This document shows, piece after piece, positions 38,619 to 47,111 of a stretch of 64,000 bases of DNA. Position numbers and translations under genes: made by a program. The number at the start of each line of letters is the position of its first letter. Position 1 is the stretch's first letter. Source of the stretch: UBA11098 sp041671525 (GTDB taxonomy: Bacteria > Patescibacteriota > Minisyncoccia > Moranbacterales > UBA2206); contig JBAZBJ010000004.1 of the NCBI GenBank assembly GCA_041671525.1, positions 1-64,000 on the forward strand, in the 5' to 3' direction. The notes beneath the pieces were generated by a model. It ran no database searches. It worked only from the letters and a program-made list of their open reading frames with translations, and had not been told where the DNA came from.

Positions 38619-41600
38619 TTATTTTTTCTCCACGATCCACCAATTCAGGTTCAAATCCGCCGGTGCCACCGCCCCTACTTCAATTTGGAAACTTTCGCCG
38701 TCTTTGATGTTATTGACCCCGATCTCCACGGGATGTTCAGCGGTCACGAAGACTTTTGAATCCGCGCTCACCGCCGTGGTCTTCACTATTACTGCCGTTT
38801 CGCCGGCCTTAATGATGGCTTCGCCGATGGTGGCTGCATCTTTGTTAATCACCATAATAGTAATCGCGCCGGTTTCCACGCCGTCCACCACCACTTTTTT
38901 GGCGGTCAAAGCTCCCAGCAGCGCAATGTCTCCCGGCTTGGTAACATCGATACCGAGCAACTGATTGAGATACGCGATATCATTTTTATTCAGCTCGATC
39001 TGCGCCACATCCACCGGGGTGGCGATCTGCGTTTTCAATTCTTCGATCTGCGCTTGTAGAGACGCAATTAATTGCGTCTGGGCGACAATCTGTCCATCCA
39101 GATTCACCATGCCGGTCTGTAGAGACGCAATGCCTTGCGTCTGCACTGCCATTTCCGCGTTGATCGTATTGATGCTCGCACCGACTACGCCCAACTGCGT
39201 ATCCACCGAAGTTTGCAGTTGTTGGATGGTGGTGATGTTTTGGTCGGTCTTCAATTGTAGAGACGCAATTAATTGCGTCTGTACGCCAGTCTGGGTGCCT
39301 TGTTGGTTGAGTTGCTCATTGTTTTGGAGGATGTAGAGGGTGTTTTCCTCAGTCTTTTCCAAGATAGCCGGCACCATCGTGCTCAGATTCAAACCGTTGG
39401 CGGAAACTTCGTTCGCACTGGGAACTCCCGGTAAATGTTGGTTGAGATTAATATAATTCTTGAGATCATTAAGTGACATAAGCGGATAATCATTGGCGAA
39501 AACATAATCCGGCAGATGCGTCGTGCCGTCCACGATGAAATTGGCCGCGTAAATGTTGCCGGCGGTTGCGCCGAAGCAGTCCGTTTCGTCCGCTTTGGCG
39601 CAGATTGAACCGACCACCTTGAGAGTGGTGTCCGGCGTTGTGTCGCCGATGCCAACGTTGCCATTGAATGATAGAATGTTGCTGCTAAAGTCGCCATAAA
39701 TTAACGGCAGAGATGAATTGGAATTTTCAATATACAGCTTATTCGAACCGGTTTCATTGTAGCCAGCTTGATATCCTAAAAACACATTGCCTGAAGTATT
39801 CGTCGTGGAATTATAGCCGCTTTCAAAGCCAATCATAATATTATTAGCGGCCGCGGTATACGTAGCTGTTCCTCTGCCCGCCCTATACCCTAAAAACACA
39901 TTATTATTGCCAGTTTGTTTATAATAACCGGCCTCACCACCCTGCATAGTATTGTAATAGCCGACGGTATTCAATTCGCCGGCATTCGCGCCGATAAAGG
40001 TGTTGCCGCCGCCACTAGTATTTCCATCACCCGCTTCAAGCCCTACAAAAGTGTTGCCTTGACCCGTATTATTTCTACCAGCCTGAACACCAATCAGGGT
40101 ATTGCCCACACTTCCCTGACCATAATATCCGGCATTAAAGCCCATAATAGTATTGGATGACCCGGTCGTATTGTTTATCCCGCTCTGATAACCGACAAAA
40201 GTATTTTGAGCGCCCGTGTTCACGCTTCCGGCATTATATCCAAGAAAGGTTCCGAAAGCTGCATTGGAGAAATTTATCAATCCGGCAACCTGCAGAAGAT
40301 TATTCGGGCTCGTCGTCCCGATGCCGACGTTGCCGCCACCACCCAAGGATAGGATTTGACTGGTTGGGGTCGCGTTGGTTACACCATAGATCAAAGCATC
40401 GGTGCGTTGAGTGGCTTCATTGGTACGATTCAAGTTGTCTATGATTATTTTTTGCGAACCCGTTTCATATTTTCCGGCGTAAAAGCCCAGAAAGACATTA
40501 CCTGTACCGGTAGTATTAGTGAATCCGGCATAAGCTCCGAGATATGTGTTAGACCCACCAGTAGTTACGCTATAGCCAGCGTTTTTTCCGATTGCCGTAT
40601 TGTAAGAATAACTATTATTAAGAGCTCCAAAAAGAGCGAAGTCTCCCAAAGCTGTATTTTCTGAACCTGTTTTATTATAAAAATTGGCATCATGTCCAAT
40701 GGCAACATTAGACGCTCCAGTAGTTAGTTGTGAGGCTGCGCCATAACCCATACTAATATTTTGAGAGCCGGAAGTGACTAGTGTTTGAGAAAAATTACCA
40801 ACTGCTACGTTGCTTGATCCGCTGGTCAGATTCCCCATCATACTAGAGCCAAATGCGACATTGCGGCCACTGCTCAAAGTAGAATTGCCAACACTATATC
40901 CAAAAAAAGTATTAGCATTAGTGTTGGGGGTCAAGGAAAACGCGGGCGAGCCATTGACTGACACATAGTTTGATGTAGTGTTTGAACGGAAATAATCTGT
41001 TGAACCAGTTAAAGATCCATCGGCTATATCATCAACATATGTGGTGGTTGTATTATTAGCTATCGTTGTTAATAATTTATTAGCTGAAACTGCCCCGCCC
41101 ACCGTTGTTCTATAAATTTTTCTACCGGTAACTCTTGGATCAGTAGAAGTTGGAACAGTAATCGTTACTTTTCGATTGCTTGAATCTGTGGTAATTGTAG
41201 CCGGTGACGCAGCTGTCCAGGAAGTATCTGTTTCTCCCAGTGCTGTCGTAAAAGTAACCGTATAAACATACGTTCCGATTCCAAGATTTGAGCCACCTGC
41301 CGTCAGCGCCAAATTCCCTGTCACAAAAGTTGGCTTGACTACTGGGTTCATATCAAATCCCATGTCAGATCTTATTCCGTGCGCGACTGTCGTGCCTTTA
41401 ACATCCAAGCGATAACTCGGACTCGTCGTCCCAATACCGACATTGCCGGAAGAATTGATATACATTGAAGATGTTGCTAACGTACTTGCGCCATTAACAG
41501 CGAAGGCAACGCCAAAACCGGAAGACGCTCGCAGCAGCGTGTTGGTGCTTGCGGTGGATAGGGCGGTTATTCCTCCCAGCGTGTATGAGCCGGCATTTAT

Positions 41601-43010
41601 GCTTCCGCTAGAGACGTCTATCGTGTACCCCGGACTCGCCGTCCCGATCCCCAGCCGATTATTCACTTCATCATACGCCGAAGTGCCAAACAGGATTTTC
41701 CCTTTCGTAGAGTGGGAAGTGGATTGCAAGGTCAGATTGTCACCACTGCCTGTTCCACCAATCAAAATCTGTCCGCCACTGCGTCCGGCCAGGAGTGCAA
41801 ACTCGCTTTCGTGCCGCGCGTCCAGCAGGTCCGCGTTGAGATTGGTGACGACGGTCGCGTTGGAAGTTGTGAGCGTGTTGGCGCCCAGAACTAAATTGCC
41901 ATTGAGTGTCAGACCTCCAAACGTCGGCGCGCTGGCAATCAACACATCTTGATCCATCGCGTACAGCTCATAGCTTCCTTGCCCGGTGTTGAGTGTCGCA
42001 AAAGTCGGCGCGTCCGTGGTGCGCAGATTTTGGTCTTGCAAAAAGATTTCCGTCGCGCCTTGACCGGTGTCGATGGTGCCGCCCACGCTCAGATCGGCCG
42101 TGTTGCCGATCAGCAGCAGATCACCTTCGATCTCCCCTCCATCCACAGACACCTTGCCAGCCAGATCGTCCTTGATTTTGGCGTTTAAATCCTTGGAGGT
42201 TTGTTTTATGGACTCTTTCAGTTCGGTGTTGGCCGCGTCCAGACTGTCTTGAAAGTCTTGGTTGCTGGCGACAATGTTTTGGGAAGTTTGAGCCAGGGAG
42301 TCCGACAGATTATCGGTGAATTCTTTGAGGGATTTGATCTTGGTGTAGGCCACCGGATCAGCGCCTTTGAGCACCTGGATGTTGCCGGCGGAGAGGGTGT
42401 AGATCGCATCGCCCAGAGTGTCGGTCAGGGGTTTGTAGGACTGCGGATAGGCGGCGGCGGAAGAAGCGAGGATCAGGAAACAAAAAGCAAACACCGCGTA
42501 AAGGGTGCGCTTGGTGAGCAGTCGGATGGAACCAAGATATTTGCCTTGCGATTTCTGGTAGGCGCGAAAGCAAACGAAGATGAAGGAGAGCGCAATCACG
42601 CCGGTCAGGAGATAGCTCAGAGCGAAGAAAACCGCTTCCAGCGTCAAGAAGGTTTTGAAGTAATGGACAAAAGCCAGAATGGGGGTCAGGAAGACGCTCG
42701 GCGAATAGAAGACATAAAAAACAAAGATGACGCTCAGGAATTTGAGGGTGAAGAGCAGATAGAACTTGCGGATAATGCTTTGATAATCCGGGTAACGCTG
42801 ACTTTTGATGTAGGCGATAGCGGCCATGATGATGATCACCACCATGGGCGCGAAAGTGATGAGCAGACTCACCGTTTCGTAATACACCTGCGCCATCGGC
42901 AACTTGAGCACAAGCAACAGGGTGCCCAAAATCAGGACAAAGTAGAAGAATACTTTGTTCTGGTAAAGTTTGGAAAAGGAATTGTTGTCAATATCGCGGG
43001 ATGGAATCAT
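38619..43010 (-). CDS. Giant membrane-anchored adhesin / tail-fibre-like protein
   Basis: A 1,463-residue protein. The N-terminus has about six TM helices (about 18-37, 47-67, 84-108, 122-150, 168-190). Then come a helical stalk (220-290), a beta region with repeated VGIGTTSP motifs (at least three, as in phage tail fibres and Bacteroidetes tail-fibre-domain proteins), and a long array of about 20 YadA-head-like repeats (for example NVAIGHDANFYNKTGSENTA, NTAIGKNAGYSVTTGGSNTY). The C-terminus has HLPDYVFANDYPLMSLNDLK and HLPGVPSANEV (endosialidase-chaperone-like) and a coiled coil with IASLQ repeats coded by three palindromes. A surface attachment protein is likely; a trimeric structure is inferred. 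Confidence 0.8.
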   Translation of the reverse strand: MIPSRDIDNNSFSKLYQNKVFFYFVLILGTLLLVLKLPMAQVYYETVSLLITFAPMVVIIIMAAIAYIKSQRYPDYQSIIRKFYLLFTLKFLSVIFVFYVFYSPSVFLTPILAFVHYFKTFLTLEAVFFALSYLLTGVIALSFIFVCFRAYQKSQGKYLGSIRLLTKRTLYAVFAFCFLILASSAAAYPQSYKPLTDTLGDAIYTLSAGNIQVLKGADPVAYTKIKSLKEFTDNLSDSLAQTSQNIVASNQDFQDSLDAANTELKESIKQTSKDLNAKIKDDLAGKVSVDGGEIEGDLLLIGNTADLSVGGTIDTGQGATEIFLQDQNLRTTDAPTFATLNTGQGSYELYAMDQDVLIASAPTFGGLTLNGNLVLGANTLTTSNATVVTNLNADLLDARHESEFALLAGRSGGQILIGGTGSGDNLTLQSTSHSTKGKILFGTSAYDEVNNRLGIGTASPGYTIDVSSGSINAGSYTLGGITALSTASTNTLLRASSGFGVAFAVNGASTLATSSMYINSSGNVGIGTTSPSYRLDVKGTTVAHGIRSDMGFDMNPVVKPTFVTGNLALTAGGSNLGIGTYVYTVTFTTALGETDTSWTAASPATITTDSSNRKVTITVPTSTDPRVTGRKIYRTTVGGAVSANKLLTTIANNTTTTYVDDIADGSLTGSTDYFRSNTTSNYVSVNGSPAFSLTPNTNANTFFGYSVGNSTLSSGRNVAFGSSMMGNLTSGSSNVAVGNFSQTLVTSGSQNISMGYGAASQLTTGASNVAIGHDANFYNKTGSENTALGDFALFGALNNSYSYNTAIGKNAGYSVTTGGSNTYLGAYAGFTNTTGTGNVFLGFYAGKYETGSQKIIIDNLNRTNEATQRTDALIYGVTNATPTSQILSLGGGGNVGIGTTSPNNLLQVAGLINFSNAAFGTFLGYNAGSVNTGAQNTFVGYQSGINNTTGSSNTIMGFNAGYYGQGSVGNTLIGVQAGRNNTGQGNTFVGLEAGDGNTSGGGNTFIGANAGELNTVGYYNTMQGGEAGYYKQTGNNNVFLGYRAGRGTATYTAAANNIMIGFESGYNSTTNTSGNVFLGYQAGYNETGSNKLYIENSNSSLPLIYGDFSSNILSFNGNVGIGDTTPDTTLKVVGSICAKADETDCFGATAGNIYAANFIVDGTTHLPDYVFANDYPLMSLNDLKNYINLNQHLPGVPSANEVSANGLNLSTMVPAILEKTEENTLYILQNNEQLNQQGTQTGVQTQLIASLQLKTDQNITTIQQLQTSVDTQLGVVGASINTINAEMAVQTQGIASLQTGMVNLDGQIVAQTQLIASLQAQIEELKTQIATPVDVAQIELNKNDIAYLNQLLGIDVTKPGDIALLGALTAKKVVVDGVETGAITIMVINKDAATIGEAIIKAGETAVIVKTTAVSADSKVFVTAEHPVEIGVNNIKDGESFQIEVGAVAPADLNLNWWIVEKK
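39056..39280. repeat. Three in-frame GTAGAGACGC palindromes in the adhesin gene
   Basis: Palindromes starting GTAGAGACGCAAT lie at 39056-39079, 39119-39142 and 39257-39280. Each is read in the same frame and gives TQ(L/G)IASLQ in the coiled-coil region. A 28-bp perfect member of the same family lies in uvrC at 47603-47630. Confidence 0.75.
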
Positions 43011-43114
43011 TTTTGTTCGCCTTAGGCGAATTAATTTCTTTTTATTTTAGGGGCTGCACCTAACACATAACGCGCAACCTTTGAGTTGCTTCAGGAGGGT
43101 TTTTATTACTGCAA

Positions 43115-43120
43115 TCATAC
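43115..43120 (-). promoter_or_regulatory. Extended -10 promoter of the adhesin gene
   Basis: On the minus strand TGG-TATGAT (TATGAT at 43115-43120) is an extended -10 element with no clear -35. Transcription would start near 43108, giving a leader of about 98 nt that includes a GCAACTCAAAGGTTGC hairpin. It is the only candidate found in the 214-base gap. Confidence 0.4.
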
Positions 43121-43182
43121 CACAAAAAAGACGGCGGGGAAAGGAAAAATTGAGTGAGAATAATTTTACCAAATAAACAACC

Positions 43183-43206
43183 AAAAAAATCCGCCACAAG
43201 CGGATT
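43183..43206 (-). terminator. Terminator of the nucleotidyltransferase gene
   Basis: On the minus strand AATCCGC, a five-base loop, GCGGATT, then a T run (43183-43189), 19 bases after the gene stop. Confidence 0.85.
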
Positions 43207-43224
43207 CTTTTATTAAAAAGTGGC

Positions 43225-44160
43225 TTATTTAGCGATTCCCGCCAGTCCAGCTTTGAATTTTTCGAAGATTTGCGGGCTTTGCGGTTCGGGGAGAAAAATC
43301 AACATCTCGTCGTTAGCAATAATCAGGCTTTCGTTCTGGTGTGTTTTGGGATTTTTTTCGATTTTTTGCAGTTGCCACTGTTTCAATTTATTTTCAAGAA
43401 AATTAAAACTAAAAATCAGCTCCCCCAACTGCCGCAGGCGCCAGGAATAAAAACTTTCATGAATAAATTTCAAATTGGGCAATGCGTCCGGTTGAAAATT
43501 CGGTTTGTATTTTTTCAGCCATTCGTTGTGCCTTTGGAATTTTTGAAAATTGTGCCAGCCGAAAATCGGCAACATGAAAGAATATTCCGAAGCGGAAAAA
43601 ACATCTTTCAAGCTGATTTCCAGCGATTTATCGGTGACAAAATAATTGAGACATGCTCGGTTATTGATCTTTACGCCATGTCTTCTCTTGCCCAAAAGTT
43701 GCAGCAAGGCGGTCACCAAAAAGCGACCAGTGAAGATTTTTCCATGCCGGAGCACTACCAACAAGTCCAAATCACTGCCCGGCTCGGCGTTTTTCATGGC
43801 CAAGCTGCCGGTCACCGCCAACATCCGCACAAACGGCACGAAGCGCAGCCACTTGCCGATTTTGACCAGCTTCTTGATCTTTTGGTTGGAAATTTTATTC
43901 CGTTCCAGCCGTTGCGCCACCAAGTCTTTTCGTCCGCGGAGAAAATAAAAGCCACGATATTCTTCAATAATTTTTTTTAAATTTTCATTCTCCAATCCGC
44001 TCATGACCGCCACCAAAGAATACTGCTCGCCACTCGCTGCTTCCTGCTCGCCAATCCGCGTCAGATATTTCCACACCTCAAAGCTCGTCATTGGATAATC
44101 CATCGCATCATAATACGCGACCGTGGTCAGAATATTTTTTTGTAGTTCCGAATTTGTCAT
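43225..44160 (-). CDS. Nucleotidyltransferase-domain protein
   Basis: A 311-residue protein. N-terminal winged-helix-like region (about 1-80), then a minimal nucleotidyltransferase core: VTGSLAMKNAEPGSDLDLLV (the GS...DxD signature, aspartates near 127-129) and KINNRACLNYFVTD. The C-terminal third is helical. Substrate unknown; the pol-beta fold includes antibiotic, tRNA and antitoxin nucleotidyltransferases. It begins three bases after the uvrA stop and is therefore co-transcribed with it. Confidence 0.8.
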   Translation of the reverse strand: MTNSELQKNILTTVAYYDAMDYPMTSFEVWKYLTRIGEQEAASGEQYSLVAVMSGLENENLKKIIEEYRGFYFLRGRKDLVAQRLERNKISNQKIKKLVKIGKWLRFVPFVRMLAVTGSLAMKNAEPGSDLDLLVVLRHGKIFTGRFLVTALLQLLGKRRHGVKINNRACLNYFVTDKSLEISLKDVFSASEYSFMLPIFGWHNFQKFQRHNEWLKKYKPNFQPDALPNLKFIHESFYSWRLRQLGELIFSFNFLENKLKQWQLQKIEKNPKTHQNESLIIANDEMLIFLPEPQSPQIFEKFKAGLAGIAK

Positions 44161-44163
44161 ATC

Positions 44164-47022
44164 CTAGAGATACTTTCCGGTCCAACTCCGTTTGCACTTC
44201 TTCAATTTGTCCGGCGTGCCGGCATAGACGATTTCCCCGCCTTTGCTGCCGCCTTCCGGCCCCAGGTCAATCACCCAATCAGCGTTGCGAATCACATCCA
44301 GATTGTGCTCCACCACCAAAATCGAATTACCCTTGTCCACCAACGCGTCGAGCACCAGGAGCAACCTCTTCACGTCATCAAAATGCAAGCCGATGGTCGG
44401 TTCATCCAAAATATACAGCGTCTTGCCGGTGGATTTGCGCGCCAGTTCCGTGGCCAATTTGATCCGCTGCGCTTCCCCGCCAGACAGGTTGGTCGCGCTT
44501 TGTCCCAGACGGATGTATCCCAAACCGACTTCCTCCAAAGTGCGCAATTTCTCCACAATCAGCGGCGATTTTTTGAAAAAACGCAGCGCATAGGAAACAC
44601 TCATATCCAAAACTTCAGCGATGTTCACGCCTTGATATTCGATGTCCAAAGTTTTCTGATTGAAGCGCGTCCCGTTGCAAGCTTCGCATTTGACATACAT
44701 GTCCGGCAACAGATGCATCTCGATTTTCTTCGTGCCGTCGCCCTGGCAAACTTCACAGCGTCCGCCCTTCATATTGAAACTGAAACGACTTGGCGAATAG
44801 CCCCGATTATTGGCCTCTTCCGTGTTGGCAAACAGATCACGGATCAAGGAAAAGACGCCGGTGTAGGTCGCGGCGTTGGAGCGCGGCGTGCGGCCGATCG
44901 GTGCCTGATCGATATTGATGACTTTATCCACGTTATCCAAGCCTTTCACTTTTTTGTGTTTGCCCGGAATCGCCTTGGCGTTGAAAAAATGCTTCGACAA
45001 AACTTTGGCCAGAATATCCGACACCAAAGTCGATTTGCCGCTCCCAGAAACGCCGGTCATGGCTACAAACTTGCCCAACGGAATTTCCAGATCCACATTT
45101 TTCAAATTATGTTCCGACGCCTCAATAATTTCAATCGATTTTTTATTGCCCTTGCGGAAACCTTTCTTGACCGCCACTTTTTTCTTGCCGTTCAAATAGT
45201 CCGCGGTGGAAGTTTTGGCTTTGAGCAGTTTGGCCATATCGCCCTGGAAAATCACCTGCCCGCCTTCTTCGCCGGCGCCCGGCCCCATGTCGATGATCCA
45301 ATCAGCTTTGCGCATGATGTCTTCGTCGTGCTCCACTACGATCAAGGAATTGCCCGCTTCTTTCAAGGCTTGCATGGTCGCGATCAATTTTTCCGTGTCG
45401 CGATTATGCAGTCCGATGGACGGCTCGTCCAAAACATAAATGATGCCCATAAGCTCTGCCCCGATCTGCGTGGCCAAACGGATGCGTTGCGCCTCACCGC
45501 CGGAAATCGAATTGGCGCCGCGCGACAAGGACAGATATTCCAAGCCGACATTGCACAACGCTTCCGTCTTGAGTTGCATATCCTTGACCAACGGTTCGAT
45601 GATTCTTTTACGGCCGGCGTTGAGTTCGCTCTTTTTGATATCTTCCAGCCACGCCTGCAAACTAATGAGATCCAAATTGACCACATCATCGATCGATTTC
45701 TCCGCCACCAACACCGCCAGATAGGCCTCTTTCAAGCGCTTGCCGCGACAGCTCGGACAAACTTTTTCCAGCATATATTTTTCCATATCCGCCCGCACGT
45801 AATCCGAAGTGGCCTCGTCATATTTTCTTTTGATCATCGGCAGCACGCCTTCAAAAATCGTGCGTACTTCTTTGATGCCGCCCAAGGCATCGCGTTGCAA
45901 AATAGTAATTTCTTTTTGTTCCGGTCCATAGAGCACAATTTCCAACGCTTCTTTGGACAATTTCTTGATCGGCACGTTCAACGAAAAATCATGCCGCTCC
46001 GCCAAGGATTGCAAAATGTTCAGATAGTTGCCTTGTCCGCCGATGCGCCCATTGGACTTGCTCCAAGGCAAAATCGCGCCCTCCGAGAGCGTCAGATTCT
46101 TGTTGGGAATGACCAGATCCACATCCACCTCCTTGGTGATACCCAAACCGGAACAATAGTTGCAGGCGCCTTCCGGATTGTTGAAAGAAAAATGCCGCGG
46201 TGTGATCTCATTGACCCGGGTCTGACATTCATTACAAACAAAATCCCGATTATACATCCGATCCTCCTGACCATCGACGGCAATGATGATCGAACCGCCC
46301 CCCACTCGTAGTGCAGTCTCGATGGAATCCAAAATGCGTTCCGTGTCCGGATTTTTTTCCTTGACCATCAGGCGATCAACCACCACCTCCACCGGACTTT
46401 CCATCTTGTCGCTGGAAATCAGATTGGCTTCCGTGACCAGCATAATTTTGCCGTTAAAACGCACGCGCGCAAAACCCAGCTGTGTGATAGTGCGCAAATT
46501 TTCCTTGTCAGTTTGGTGCACTTTTCCGGATTCCTTCGGCCGCGCCAGAATCGCGATCTGCGTGTTGTCCGGCAAACCCAAAAGTTCATCCAGCATTTCT
46601 TGATTAGTCTTGCGAAACATCGGCACCCCGCAGTGCGGACAATGTGGCGCGCCAATTTTGGCAAACAAAACTCTCAGATAATCATAAATTTCCGTCAAAG
46701 TTCCCACCGTCGAACGCGGGCTGCGACTCAAGCTTTTTTGGTCGATGGAAATGGTCGGGCTCAGATTCTCAATCTTGTCGACATCCGGTTTGGCGCCGAC
46801 GTCTAAAAACTGCCGCGCATAGGATGACATGCCTTCCAAATAGCGCCGATTGCCCTCCGCATGCACCACGTCAAACGCCAAAGAAGATTTACCCGATCCG
46901 GATAGTCCCGTCACCACCACCAGCCGATCCCGCGGAATATCAATATCGATGTTTTTCAGATTATTGACCTTCGCTCCGCGGATGATGATTTTGTCGCGTT
47001 TTTGTGGGGTGTTAAGCGCCAT
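44164..47022 (-). CDS. uvrA: Excinuclease ABC subunit A (paralogue 1, divergent)
   Basis: A 952-residue UvrA with two ABC ATPase modules: GLSGSGKS Walker A near 38-45, signatures LSRGANSISGGEAQRIRL and LGQSATNLSGGEAQRIKL, and C-terminal Walker A GVSGSGKST. Zinc modules: CPHCGVPMF, CNECQTRVNE with CNYCSGLG, and CEVCQGDG...CEACNGTRF. Sequence such as RYLEGMSSYARQFLDVGAKP departs from the classical RYLESLSAYARQFL.QMEKP seen in the second copy at 49003. UvrA with UvrB scans DNA for bulky damage. All ATPase motifs are intact, so both paralogues should be active. Confidence 0.94.
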   Translation of the reverse strand: MALNTPQKRDKIIIRGAKVNNLKNIDIDIPRDRLVVVTGLSGSGKSSLAFDVVHAEGNRRYLEGMSSYARQFLDVGAKPDVDKIENLSPTISIDQKSLSRSPRSTVGTLTEIYDYLRVLFAKIGAPHCPHCGVPMFRKTNQEMLDELLGLPDNTQIAILARPKESGKVHQTDKENLRTITQLGFARVRFNGKIMLVTEANLISSDKMESPVEVVVDRLMVKEKNPDTERILDSIETALRVGGGSIIIAVDGQEDRMYNRDFVCNECQTRVNEITPRHFSFNNPEGACNYCSGLGITKEVDVDLVIPNKNLTLSEGAILPWSKSNGRIGGQGNYLNILQSLAERHDFSLNVPIKKLSKEALEIVLYGPEQKEITILQRDALGGIKEVRTIFEGVLPMIKRKYDEATSDYVRADMEKYMLEKVCPSCRGKRLKEAYLAVLVAEKSIDDVVNLDLISLQAWLEDIKKSELNAGRKRIIEPLVKDMQLKTEALCNVGLEYLSLSRGANSISGGEAQRIRLATQIGAELMGIIYVLDEPSIGLHNRDTEKLIATMQALKEAGNSLIVVEHDEDIMRKADWIIDMGPGAGEEGGQVIFQGDMAKLLKAKTSTADYLNGKKKVAVKKGFRKGNKKSIEIIEASEHNLKNVDLEIPLGKFVAMTGVSGSGKSTLVSDILAKVLSKHFFNAKAIPGKHKKVKGLDNVDKVINIDQAPIGRTPRSNAATYTGVFSLIRDLFANTEEANNRGYSPSRFSFNMKGGRCEVCQGDGTKKIEMHLLPDMYVKCEACNGTRFNQKTLDIEYQGVNIAEVLDMSVSYALRFFKKSPLIVEKLRTLEEVGLGYIRLGQSATNLSGGEAQRIKLATELARKSTGKTLYILDEPTIGLHFDDVKRLLLVLDALVDKGNSILVVEHNLDVIRNADWVIDLGPEGGSKGGEIVYAGTPDKLKKCKRSWTGKYL

Positions 47023-47111
47023 GAGAAGTAAGTTTAAAACTTATTGCTAGTAATAAAGTGTAAAGGGTTTTAATGGGTTTGTAAAGGGCTAAGTGGCGGG
47101 ACGAGCAGCAA

